From Pseudomonas bijieensis (lineage in GTDB: Bacteria; Pseudomonadota; Gammaproteobacteria; Pseudomonadales; Pseudomonadaceae), in contig NZ_CP048810.1 in assembly GCF_013347965.1 (NCBI RefSeq), positions 1,674,001 through 1,738,000 of the forward strand: a stretch of DNA of 64,000 nt, given 5' to 3'. The notes beneath the pieces are model-generated. The model was not told the origin of the DNA. It did not search any database and saw only the letters and a program-made list of their open reading frames with translations. How positions within the stretch are numbered: the first letter of the stretch is position 1; each line of letters starts with the position of its first letter. Made by a program: the position numbers and the translations under genes. This document shows positions 56,830 through 64,000 of the stretch, piece after piece.

Positions 56830-59370
56830 ATGATGAGCGCGACACCCGCCGGCAGCGATACACAGCGCCTGCTCAGCCAAGTGGACTGGGCCATGACCCC
56901 GCTGGGCACTGCCCAAACCTGGCCCCAGAGCCTGCGCACCGCCGTGGACATCGTGCTCCACTCGCCCATGCCGATGGCCTTGCTGTGGGGACCGCAACTG
57001 TCGCACCTCTACAACGACGCCTTCGGCCGCCTGACCGGTGACAAGCATCCCCGGGCGTTCGGCCAGCCGACCCATACAGCATGGCCCGAACTCAAAGGCG
57101 CGACCGAAGGGATTTATCACCGCGTGTTGCAAGGCCAGACGCACACCTGCCGTGATCAACAATGGCGCGTGCCCTTCGCCGGGCGCCTCTGCGATGTCTG
57201 GCTGGACCTGACCTACAGCCCGGTGCGCGACGAAAGCGGCACCGTCGCAGGCATCCTGGTCACCGCCATCGAGACCAGCGAACGGCGCCGCCTGGCCATG
57301 GAGTTCGAACGACGCTCCGAGGCCAGCCTCAAGGCCCAGCACGAAAGCGAAGAACGCCTGCAACTGGCCCTGGCCGCCGCTGACGCGCTGGGCACCTGGG
57401 ACTGGGACATCAGTGAAGATCGCTTTATTGCCGATGCACATTTCGCCCTGTTGCATAGCGTCGATCCCAGCCTGTCACGCCAGTTGCCCATCAGCGCCTA
57501 CCTCGAAGGCGTGCACCCCGAGGACCGGGCGATGGTTGCCCGCAGTATCAAGCACTGCATCACCCACGGCACCGAATACGCCGAGGAATACCGGCTGTTG
57601 CAGCCCGACGATCAATTGCGCTGGGTGTACGTGCGTGGTCGCTGCTACAAGGATCGCCACGGCCGGCCCAAGCGCTTTCTTGGCGCCGCCCTGGACCTGA
57701 CCGAACGCAAGCGCACCGAGCAAGCCCTGCGCCAGAGCCAGACCGAGCTGCAGCTGATCATCAATGCCATGCCGATCCTCATCAGCTACGTGGACCGCGA
57801 AGAGCGTTTCCGGCTGAACAACAGCGCCTACCTGGACTGGTACGGCCTGACCCCGCAGGAACTCTACGGCAAGAGCATCCGCGAAGTACTTGGCGAAGAG
57901 GCCTACGCCGCCCGCGCCCAGCAGATCGCCGACGCCCTGGCCGGCAAACCGTGCAGCTTCGCCGTGCAGTCAAACCATCGCGACGGTCGCCCACGCCATG
58001 CACTGATCAACTACCTGCCTCGCCAGGGTTCGGACGGCACAGTGAACGGTTTCTACATCTTTGTGATCGACGAAACCGAGCGCAAGAAAACCGAGGAAGC
58101 CCTGCGCAACCTCAACGAAACACTGGAAGAACGCGTCATCGCCCGTACCCACCAACTGGCCGAAGCCAACCAACGGCTGCAAAGCGAGATGTTCGAACGC
58201 GAGCGCGCCGAAGAAGCCCTGCGCCACGCCCAGAAAATGGAAGCGGTGGGCCAGCTCACCGGTGGCATTGCCCATGACTTCAACAACATGCTCACCGGCA
58301 TCCTCGGCAGCCTCGACCTGATGCAACGCTACATCGCCGCCGGTCGCGCCGCCGAGATCGGGCGCTTCACCGAAGCGGCGGTGTCTTCGGCCAACCGCGC
58401 CGCCGCCCTGACCCATCGGCTGCTGGCTTTTTCCCGGCGCCAGTCCCTGGACCGCAAACCGCTGGACGCCAATGACCTGGTGCGCTCGCTCGAAGACCTG
58501 CTGAGCCGTACCACCGGCGATCACATCGTGCTGCGGCTGCAATTGACCCACGAGCTATGGCTGGTCAGCACCGATGCCAGCCAGTTGGAAAACGCCCTGC
58601 TCAACCTGGTGATCAACGCCCGCGATGCGATGCCCGACGGCGGCGAATTGATCGTCGAAACCGCCAATGTCTATCTCGACGGTACTGACATCAACAGCCT
58701 GGAGCCCGTGAAGGCCGGGGACTATGTGATGATTGCCGTCAGCGACAACGGTAGCGGCATGACGCCCTCCGTGCGGGCCAAGGCCTTCGATCCGTTCTTC
58801 ACCACCAAACCCATCGGCCAGGGCACTGGCCTGGGCTTGTCGATGATCTACGGGTTTGCCCAACAGTCCGGCGGGCACCTCAACCTGGACAGTGTGCCGG
58901 GCGAGGGCACGCGAGTGCAGCTGTACCTGCCGCGCTTGCACATTTCCCCCGCCCAACAACCCGCCACACCGGAAGCGATCGACGCACCGCCGGCCATCGC
59001 CGGAGAAACCGTGTTGCTGGTGGAGGATGAACCCGCCGTGCGCATGCTGGTGCTCGACCTGCTGCAGGCCCTGGGCTACACCGCCCTGGAAGCCCGGGAC
59101 GCCGTGACCGCGCTGCCCGTGCTGGAATCGGACCAGCGCATTGACCTGCTGGTGACCGATGTCGGGCTGCCGGGCATGAATGGCCGGCAACTGGCGGAAA
59201 TCGCCCGCCAGCACCGGCCCGGGCTGAAGGTGCTGTTCATGACCGGTTACGCGCAGAAAGCCGCCGAACGCCAGGGCTTCCTCGAACAGGGCATGGATAT
59301 GGTCGCCAAACCGTTCACCCTCGATCTGCTGGCCAACAAGATTCGGACGATGATCAACCATGACAGCTGA
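56830..59370 (+). CDS. Hybrid sensor histidine kinase with PAS domains and receiver
   Basis: An 846-residue protein with no clear membrane segment, so likely cytoplasmic. An N-terminal PAS/GAF-like region ([20 protein letters not shown]) is followed by PAS-PAC segments near residues 160-310 and 305-425 and a coiled coil. The His kinase box is [16 protein letters not shown] (~478). The ATP-binding N- and G-boxes are [15 protein letters not shown] and [18 protein letters not shown]. The C-terminal receiver has [10 protein letters not shown] and the phosphoacceptor [11 protein letters not shown] (~777), with KPF as the Lys motif. ATG 56830 (or 56833) is preceded by a distant ribosome site. Its output partner is not nearby. 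Confidence 0.9.
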   Translation: MMSATPAGSDTQRLLSQVDWAMTPLGTAQTWPQSLRTAVDIVLHSPMPMALLWGPQLSHLYNDAFGRLTGDKHPRAFGQPTHTAWPELKGATEGIYHRVLQGQTHTCRDQQWRVPFAGRLCDVWLDLTYSPVRDESGTVAGILVTAIETSERRRLAMEFERRSEASLKAQHESEERLQLALAAADALGTWDWDISEDRFIADAHFALLHSVDPSLSRQLPISAYLEGVHPEDRAMVARSIKHCITHGTEYAEEYRLLQPDDQLRWVYVRGRCYKDRHGRPKRFLGAALDLTERKRTEQALRQSQTELQLIINAMPILISYVDREERFRLNNSAYLDWYGLTPQELYGKSIREVLGEEAYAARAQQIADALAGKPCSFAVQSNHRDGRPRHALINYLPRQGSDGTVNGFYIFVIDETERKKTEEALRNLNETLEERVIARTHQLAEANQRLQSEMFERERAEEALRHAQKMEAVGQLTGGIAHDFNNMLTGILGSLDLMQRYIAAGRAAEIGRFTEAAVSSANRAAALTHRLLAFSRRQSLDRKPLDANDLVRSLEDLLSRTTGDHIVLRLQLTHELWLVSTDASQLENALLNLVINARDAMPDGGELIVETANVYLDGTDINSLEPVKAGDYVMIAVSDNGSGMTPSVRAKAFDPFFTTKPIGQGTGLGLSMIYGFAQQSGGHLNLDSVPGEGTRVQLYLPRLHISPAQQPATPEAIDAPPAIAGETVLLVEDEPAVRMLVLDLLQALGYTALEARDAVTALPVLESDQRIDLLVTDVGLPGMNGRQLAEIARQHRPGLKVLFMTGYAQKAAERQGFLEQGMDMVAKPFTLDLLANKIRTMINHDS

Positions 59371-59418
59371 CTTGAGGCATAATCGCCGCCCCGTCGCACC
59401 GCTCAGGTCACCGCTGCA

Positions 59419-59694
59419 ATGAAAGCCCAAGCCCGCCATATCCTGGTGAAAACCGCCGAAGAAGCCGAACAGCTCAAGCAACGCATCGCCAAGGGCGAAG
59501 CCTTCGATGTGCTGGCCAAGAAATACTCCACCTGCCCCTCCGGCAAGCGCGGCGGCGACCTGGGTGAAGTGCGGCCGGGGCAGATGGTCGGCGCGATTGA
59601 TGCGGTGATTTTCAAGAAGCCGCTGCGGGTGGTGCATGGGCCGATCAAGAGCAAGTTCGGGTATCACTTGGTGCAAGTGTTCTACCGGGATTGA
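59419..59694 (+). CDS. Parvulin-type peptidyl-prolyl isomerase, small, second copy
   Basis: A 91-residue parvulin. ARHILVKTAEEAEQLKQRIA, CPSGKRGGDLGEVRPGQMV and HGPIKSKFGYHLVQV keep the active-site His, Cys and Met/His set. It isomerises X-Pro bonds. It follows the histidine kinase gene by 48 bp, so it may be co-transcribed with it. It differs considerably from the 43.2-kb parvulin. Confidence 0.93.
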   Translation: MKAQARHILVKTAEEAEQLKQRIAKGEAFDVLAKKYSTCPSGKRGGDLGEVRPGQMVGAIDAVIFKKPLRVVHGPIKSKFGYHLVQVFYRD

Positions 59695-59724
59695 ATTTAA
59701 CTCCAGACGCCCTGTAGGAGACAC

Positions 59725-59815
59725 TTGTGGGAGCGAGCCTGCTCGCGATGGCGGTACATCAGCCGATGCAAATATGGTTGATCCGACGCCATCGCGAGCA
59801 GGCTCGCTCCCACAG
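59725..59815. repeat. REP pair between parvulin and kinase genes
   Basis: TTGTGGGAGCGAGCCTGCTC to GCGATGGCG and CGCCATCGCGAGCAGGCTCG to CTCCCACAG are inverted copies separated by ~40 bases. They sit between two convergent genes. Confidence 0.88.
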
Positions 59816-59832
59816 GTTCTGTGTATCCTGCG

Positions 59833-60754
59833 TTACCGAGGCATCAACGCCCCAGGCACCTGGATCACCTGGCTCGCCAGCAGATGCCCGGCCTCGGCGG
59901 CCTCCTGCGGACTGCCGCCCAGCAAGCGACTCGCCAGGTACGCGGCGCTGAAGGAATCCCCCGCCGCCGTGGTGTCCACCACCCGTTCGACCCGCTGGGC
60001 AGGCACTTCATAAAACTGGCCATCGCAACGGATCAGACAGGCCTCGGCACCGCGCTTGAGCACAACTTCCGGCGTGCCAAACTGCGCATAGGCGGCGAAC
60101 ACCGCCTCACTGTCGGCATAACCGAACAGCGCCTGCTCGTCCTCCACCGTCAACAGCGCCAGCTCCACGTAGGGCAGCACGCCGCGATAAGCCGCGCGGG
60201 CCGCTTCGACCGAGGCCCAGAGCCTTGGCCGATAGTTGTTGTCGAACACCACCTGGGCCCCGCGCCGACGCGCTTGGACCAGGGTTTCGATGAGCTTGAG
60301 CCGCCCCTGCTCGCCGAGCACCGCCAGGGTGACGCCGCTGAAATACAGCACATCGTAATCCAGCAACGCGGCCAGGATCGGCCCGGCGGCCGGAGTGGTA
60401 AAGCAATCACGTACCGCCGCCTCGTTGCGCCAGTACAGGAATCGCCGCTCGCCCGTCGCATCGGTCTGGATGCAATACAAACCCGGCAGGCGTCCAGGCA
60501 AGCGCTGGACCCGTTGCAACCCGATGTTTTCTTCGGCCCAGCGCTCACACATGGCGTCGCTGAAACTGTCGTCGCCCAGGGCAGTGACGTAATCCACCGC
60601 GCCGCTGTCACCCAAGGCGCGGGACAGGTACACCGCCGTGTTCAGGGGTGTCACCGCCGAAGCTTTGTTGCAGGCTGCCATCGGCGCGTTGTTGCAGTTC
60701 GATCATGCATTCGCCGATCAGGGCGATGCGGGGTTTCTGGGTGGGATTGCTCAT
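59833..60754 (-). pseudogene. PfkB-family sugar kinase (2-keto-3-deoxygluconate kinase-like), frameshifted
   Basis: The gene starts at ATG 60754 (MSNPTQKPRIALIGECMIEL) and its first 36 residues lead into FGGDT. There the frame breaks at a four-base homopolymer (GGGG on the plus strand, 60645-60648); removing one base joins it to LNTAVYLSRALGDSGAVDYV and a full PfkB protein of ~306 residues. The C-terminal signature is VVDTTAAGDSFSAAYLASRL (with the catalytic Asp in AGD). KdgK-type kinases phosphorylate 2-keto-3-deoxygluconate; here it lies beside a D-amino-acid-type enzyme, so the substrate could differ. A single-base sequencing error is likely. Confidence 0.8.
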
Positions 60755-60791
60755 AGGTGATCCTGATATTCGGTGGTGTCTGGCAGGGCGC

Positions 60792-60888
60792 CATCGCGGG
60801 CAAGCCTTGCTCCCACAGGGGATCCTGGGTGAACACCCATTTTGTGTTCACAGTCGATCAGTGTGGGAGCAAGGCTTGCCCGCGATGG
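60792..60888. repeat. REP pair between kinase and aldolase-type gene
   Basis: CCATCGCGGGCAAGCCTTGC to TCCCACA and TGTGGGAGCAAGGCTTGCCC to GCGATGG form the inverted REP pair. The two flanking genes are on the same strand, so this may affect expression between them. Confidence 0.87.
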
Positions 60889-60907
60889 CCACGACTCGGT
60901 CCAAAGG

Positions 60908-62126
60908 CTAGAAACACGTCTCCATGCTCTCCACCACCCGCAACTGCTCATCCACCAGACAACCCACCCGCCACTTGTCGAAGGTCAGGCACGGATGGGA
61001 AGTACCGAACGAAATGATGTCCCCGACCCGCAACTCAACCCCCGGCGCCACACTCATGAACGCATGCTGGTCCATCACCGCCGTCACCTTGCAACCGCTG
61101 ACGTCTTCCCCCCGCCGCCGAATCCGATCCGGGCTTGTAGCGCTTGAGCGGCACCGGCAATCCGGCGTCGTAGGCCACGTCGCGCTTGCCCAGGGCGATT
61201 ACCGCGAAACCCGGCTCCGGCAGCGATTGCACATGGGCCCAGACTTCCAGGGCCGGGCGCAGGCCTTCGTGCAGGTCGCTGCGACGCTCCAGCACGCAGC
61301 ACTGGGCTTCTTTGTAGATGCCATGGTCATGGGCCACGTAACTGCCGGGACGCAGCACACTGAGGAAACGCCCGTGGGCATTCTGGGCCTCGAAGGATTC
61401 GGCGATCAGGTCGTACCAGGCCGAACCCGAGGCGGTGATGATCGGCTTGTCGATGGCAAACGCGCCGCTGTCCTGCAACTGCACCGCCAGCCGCACCAAC
61501 GATGCAGCGAACGCGCGGATGCCGCTGATGGCATGGTCACCGTGGATCACCCCTTCGTAGCCTTCGATACCGGTCAACGCCAGCGCCGGTTGCGCCCGGA
61601 TCGCCTCGGCCAGGGCCAGCACCTCGGCCTCGGTCCGGCAACCACAGCGACCGCCGACCACCCCGTACTCGATCATCACGTTCAGCTTCACGCCACGAGC
61701 GGCGAAGAACGCCCCCAGGTCAGCCACGTTGTCGGGATGATCGACCATGCAATGGAATTCGAACGTCGGGTCGGCCAGCAGATCGGCGATCAACGCCATG
61801 TTCGGCGCGCCCACCAATTGATTGGCCATCAGTACCCGACGTACGCCGTGGGCATAGGCTGCATGGGTCTGCACAGCAGTGGCGAGGGTCAGGCCCCAGG
61901 CGCCAGCGTCGAGCTGGCGGCGAAACAGCGCCGGGGTCATGCTGGTCTTGCCGTGGGGCGCCAGTTCGGCACCACTGCCGGTGACGAACGCCTGCATCCA
62001 GCGGATATTGTGCTCCAATGCCTGGCGATGCAACACCAGCGCCGGCAGGCTGACGTCCCGTAGCAAATGTGCACCGACGGTGGCGGCACCTTTCTCGACG
62101 CTGGCATTAGGAATGGCGGATGACAT
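60908..62126 (-). pseudogene. DSD1/D-threonine-aldolase-type PLP enzyme (amino acid deaminase family), frameshifted
   Basis: An alanine-racemase-fold PLP enzyme. The PLP-Lys lies in LAPHGKTSMTPALFRRQLDAG (~residue 59 from ATG 62126), with VMIEYGVVGGRCGCRTEAEV and the C-terminal metal ligands seen only when a frame change is made. At the six-C run 61108-61113 the reading frame ends in SAAGGRRQRLQ; removing one base gives GEDVSGCKVTAVMDQHAFM and ISFGTSHPCLTFDKWRVGC, whose His and Cys bind the metal, to a normal ~405-residue end at 60908. As written it would lack the metal site. It is likely an artefact in the sequence. Confidence 0.8.
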
Positions 62127-62166
62127 GTTCGAACTCCTCGCACACGGCCGCTAGTGCCGTGGCTGT

Positions 62167-62931
62167 CTATTCATTGATGCGCCTGGCCAGGTTGTTGGCG
62201 CTTTCGATCAGCACCCGGCGGTAGTCGGCGTAATTGTTCTTGGCGTCGGCCCGTGGGGCGACGATGCACAGGGTTGCGATGGCCACGCCATTGGGGTCTT
62301 TGACCGGTGCGGCGAAGCAATGAGTGAAGGTGTCGGCGACACTGTCGAAAGAGAAAAATCCATCGAGGCCGGCCTGGCGGATTTCCTTGAGGAATTGCTC
62401 CAGGGGCAGGCGCTCGCCATCCGGCAGGATGAAGTCGTCGGGGTCGATCAGGTCGACGATCTGCTGGTCACTCAAATGCGCCAGCAGCAGGCGTCCGGAC
62501 GCCGTCCACGGGATCGGCGCGTTCTCACCGATGTCCGATGAAATGCGGAAATGCCGCTCGCCTTCCTTCATCAGCGCGACGGTGTATTTGCGCCCGTTGA
62601 GCAGGCACATCTGCGCCGTTTCCCGGGTCTGGCGCACGATCTCCTGCAACGCCTGGTCAGCCTCGCGGCTCAAATCGAAATGCCGCAGGTGTGCCTGCCC
62701 GAGAAAATACAACTGGCGGCCCAGGTAGACGTGGCCGTCCTTGCCCACGGGTTCGAGGATGCGTCGCTCCAGCAGCGACGCCACCAGTTCATAGACCGTG
62801 GACTTGGGGCTGCCGATGCCACTGGCAATATCATTCGGGCGCAGCGGCTGGCCGATTTCCTTGAGGAAGTCGAGGATATCGAACGCCCGATCCAATCCCC
62901 GGGCCCGGCGTTTGATGGTGTCTTCGGTCAT
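62167..62931 (-). CDS. IclR-family transcriptional regulator
   Basis: A 254-residue regulator. Residues ~8-60 form the IclR winged helix-turn-helix (GLDRAFDILDFLKEI, then IASGIGSPKSTVYELVASLL); the GAF-like effector domain follows (~75-250) with APIPWTASGRLLLAHL and GFFSFDSVADTFTHCFAAPV. ATG 62931 is taken as the start; an in-frame ATG at 62946 is also possible. Its stop is 40 bp before the start of the DSD1-type gene on the same strand, so it is probably the regulator of that cluster and its first gene. Confidence 0.88.
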   Translation of the reverse strand: MTEDTIKRRARGLDRAFDILDFLKEIGQPLRPNDIASGIGSPKSTVYELVASLLERRILEPVGKDGHVYLGRQLYFLGQAHLRHFDLSREADQALQEIVRQTRETAQMCLLNGRKYTVALMKEGERHFRISSDIGENAPIPWTASGRLLLAHLSDQQIVDLIDPDDFILPDGERLPLEQFLKEIRQAGLDGFFSFDSVADTFTHCFAAPVKDPNGVAIATLCIVAPRADAKNNYADYRRVLIESANNLARRINE

Positions 62932-62995
62932 GTTTTCGGTTCCCATTCAATTGGCCGGGAGTTTAACCAGACTGCTGCGCCGCCTGATAGATCGC

Positions 62996-63064
62996 TATCG
63001 CGGGCAAGCCATGCTCCCACAGAAGAATGTGTTCCCTTGTGGGAGCAAGGCTTGCCCGCGATGA
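62996..63064. repeat. REP pair upstream of the IclR gene
   Basis: TATCGCGGGCAAGCCATGCT to CCCACAG and CTTGTGGGAGCAAGGCTTGC to CCGCGATG are inverted copies. The first arm differs at a few bases. Confidence 0.85.
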
Positions 63065-63076
63065 GGCCCCCGTAGT

Positions 63077-63466
63077 TCAGGCCTTTTTCTTGTAGGCAAT
63101 GCAATCGATCTCGACCTTGCAATCGACCATCATGCTGGCCTGCACGCAGGCCCGGGCCGGGGCGTGTTCCGGACTGAAGTACTCGCCGAACACCTTGTTG
63201 AAACTCCAGAAGTCCCGCGGATCTTCCAGCCACACGCCACAACGCACCACGTCCTTGAGCTCGTAACCGGCCTCTTCGAGAATGGCGACCAGGTTCTTCA
63301 TGGTCTGGTGGGTCTGCTCGACGATCCCGCCGACAATGATCTCGCCGTTCACCGCCGGCACCTGACCGGACACGTGCAGCCAGCCATCGGCCTCGACGGC
63401 GCGGGCGAATGGCCGTGGCTGGCCGCCGCCTGCGGTGCTGCCGGTGCCGTATCGGGTAATGCTCAT
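63077..63466 (-). CDS. RidA-family protein (enamine/imine deaminase type)
   Basis: A 129-residue Rid protein. The conserved N-terminal RYGTGSTAGGGQPRPFARAV, LHVSGQVPAVNGEIIVG and the late SMMVDCKVEIDCIAYKKK fit the family, though the canonical active-site Arg of true RidA (R105, in PARxxVEV context) appears as PARACVQASMMVDCKVEID. Members hydrolyse reactive enamines made by PLP enzymes, fitting a neighbour that produces such intermediates. It lies between the ABC transporter gene and the IclR gene, on the minus strand, 26 bp from the transporter gene. Confidence 0.88.
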   Translation of the reverse strand: MSITRYGTGSTAGGGQPRPFARAVEADGWLHVSGQVPAVNGEIIVGGIVEQTHQTMKNLVAILEEAGYELKDVVRCGVWLEDPRDFWSFNKVFGEYFSPEHAPARACVQASMMVDCKVEIDCIAYKKKA

Positions 63467-63492
63467 GGGTTATCTCCTTATTGAATGGAAAG

Positions 63493-64000
63493 TTAAAAAC
63501 GCGTGTTCTTGAGAAATTCCGCCAGACGCGGCGATTGCGGCCGCTCGAACAGTTCTTTGGGTGGCCCTTGCTCTTCGATCCGGCCCTGGTTCATGAACAC
63601 GATCTTGTCGGAGACCTCGAAGGCAAAGCGCATTTCGTGGGTCACCAGCAGCATGGTCATGCCGTCTTCGGCCAGGCCCTTGATCACGTTGAGCACCTCG
63701 CCGACCAGTTCCGGATCCAGGGCCGAAGTGACTTCGTCGAACAGCATCAGGCTGGGGTTCATGGCGATCGCACGGGCAATGGCCACACGCTGTTGCTGGC
63801 CACCGGACAACTGGCCGGGAAAATGATTGCGTCGCTCCAACAGGCCAACCCGCTCCAGCCATTTCTCGGCCAGGGCCACCGCTTCGTCCTTGGGCAGCTT
63901 TTTCACTTTGAGCAGGCCCAGGGTAACGTTCTGCAACGCGGTCAAATGCGGGAACAGGTTGAATTGCTGGAAGGCCATGCCGGTCATGGCGCGGTGCCGG
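63493..64000 (-). CDS. Polar amino acid ABC transporter ATPase, partial (5' end outside window)
   Basis: The C-terminal ~169 residues of a GlnQ/HisP-type ATPase. [20 protein letters not shown] (Q-loop), [17 protein letters not shown] (signature), [14 protein letters not shown] (Walker B, with VTSALD instead of PTSALD as usual for this subgroup) and [10 protein letters not shown] (H-loop) are intact. The N-terminal Walker A lies beyond the window edge. It would power import of the amino acid handled by the IclR/DSD1/RidA cluster. Order with RidA suggests one operon. Confidence 0.9.
   Translation of the reverse strand, partial: RHRAMTGMAFQQFNLFPHLTALQNVTLGLLKVKKLPKDEAVALAEKWLERVGLLERRNHFPGQLSGGQQQRVAIARAIAMNPSLMLFDEVTSALDPELVGEVLNVIKGLAEDGMTMLLVTHEMRFAFEVSDKIVFMNQGRIEEQGPPKELFERPQSPRLAEFLKNTRF

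Overview
The window is high-GC DNA from a Pseudomonas, most likely the P. fluorescens group. The evidence is the gacA-uvrC-pgsA-tRNA-Gly block, an OprD-family porin, an HbcR/BdhA-type 3-hydroxybutyrate locus, Pseudomonas-type REP hairpins and high similarity of many products to what I know from that genus. The species call is inference; no 16S or other marker is present.

Layout. 0-2.6 kb: end of a TonB-dependent receptor, a PnuC-type vitamin permease, a UTRA-type GntR regulator and a truncated AraC remnant. 2.6-9.0 kb: a phosphate island, with pstSCAB on the minus strand behind a three-repeat Pho box, ppk2 divergent from it, and a Fic-like plus HAD-like pair where phoU would usually be. 9.1-19.3 kb: a catabolic island with a LysR regulator divergent from an IlvD/Edd dehydratase, a two-subunit aconitase X, an FAD oxidoreductase, two close MFS paralogues and an OprD porin between them. 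19.3-34.6 kb: a segment bounded by two 61-bp direct repeats made of a tRNA-Gly 3' end plus its terminator. It holds a candidate type III effector behind a hrp-box-like promoter, a rhizopine-type (MocDEF-like) three-component oxygenase cluster with a LacI regulator, and a peptide/glutathione-type ABC transporter with gamma-glutamyltransferase and a GntR regulator. 34.6-43 kb: core genes (tRNA-Gly, pgsA, uvrC, gacA), a GNAT enzyme, a nitrilase-family amidase, and a DAHP synthase preceded by two aromatic-rich leader peptides with an intervening terminator. 43-64 kb: two small parvulins, yejABEF, the 3-hydroxybutyrate locus (hbcR, gntP-type permease, bdhA, acetoacetyl-CoA synthetase) with a sigma-54 promoter, a PilU-like ATPase, a hybrid histidine kinase, and a D-amino-acid/sugar-kinase cluster with IclR, RidA and the start of an amino-acid ABC transporter. 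All REP hairpins I found lie in this last part.

Working together. Phosphate starvation probably drives pst uptake. The dehydratase island looks like a complete uptake-plus-catabolism unit for one hydroxylated acid: outer-membrane porin, inner-membrane symporters, two dehydratases and one oxidase. The hbc locus imports 3-hydroxybutyrate, oxidises it to acetoacetate and activates that to acetoacetyl-CoA.

Caution. Six genes carry a single-base indel inside a short homopolymer, and the normal frame resumes just after each. Several may be sequencing or assembly errors rather than real pseudogenes. No integrase, transposase, prophage or CRISPR array was found.
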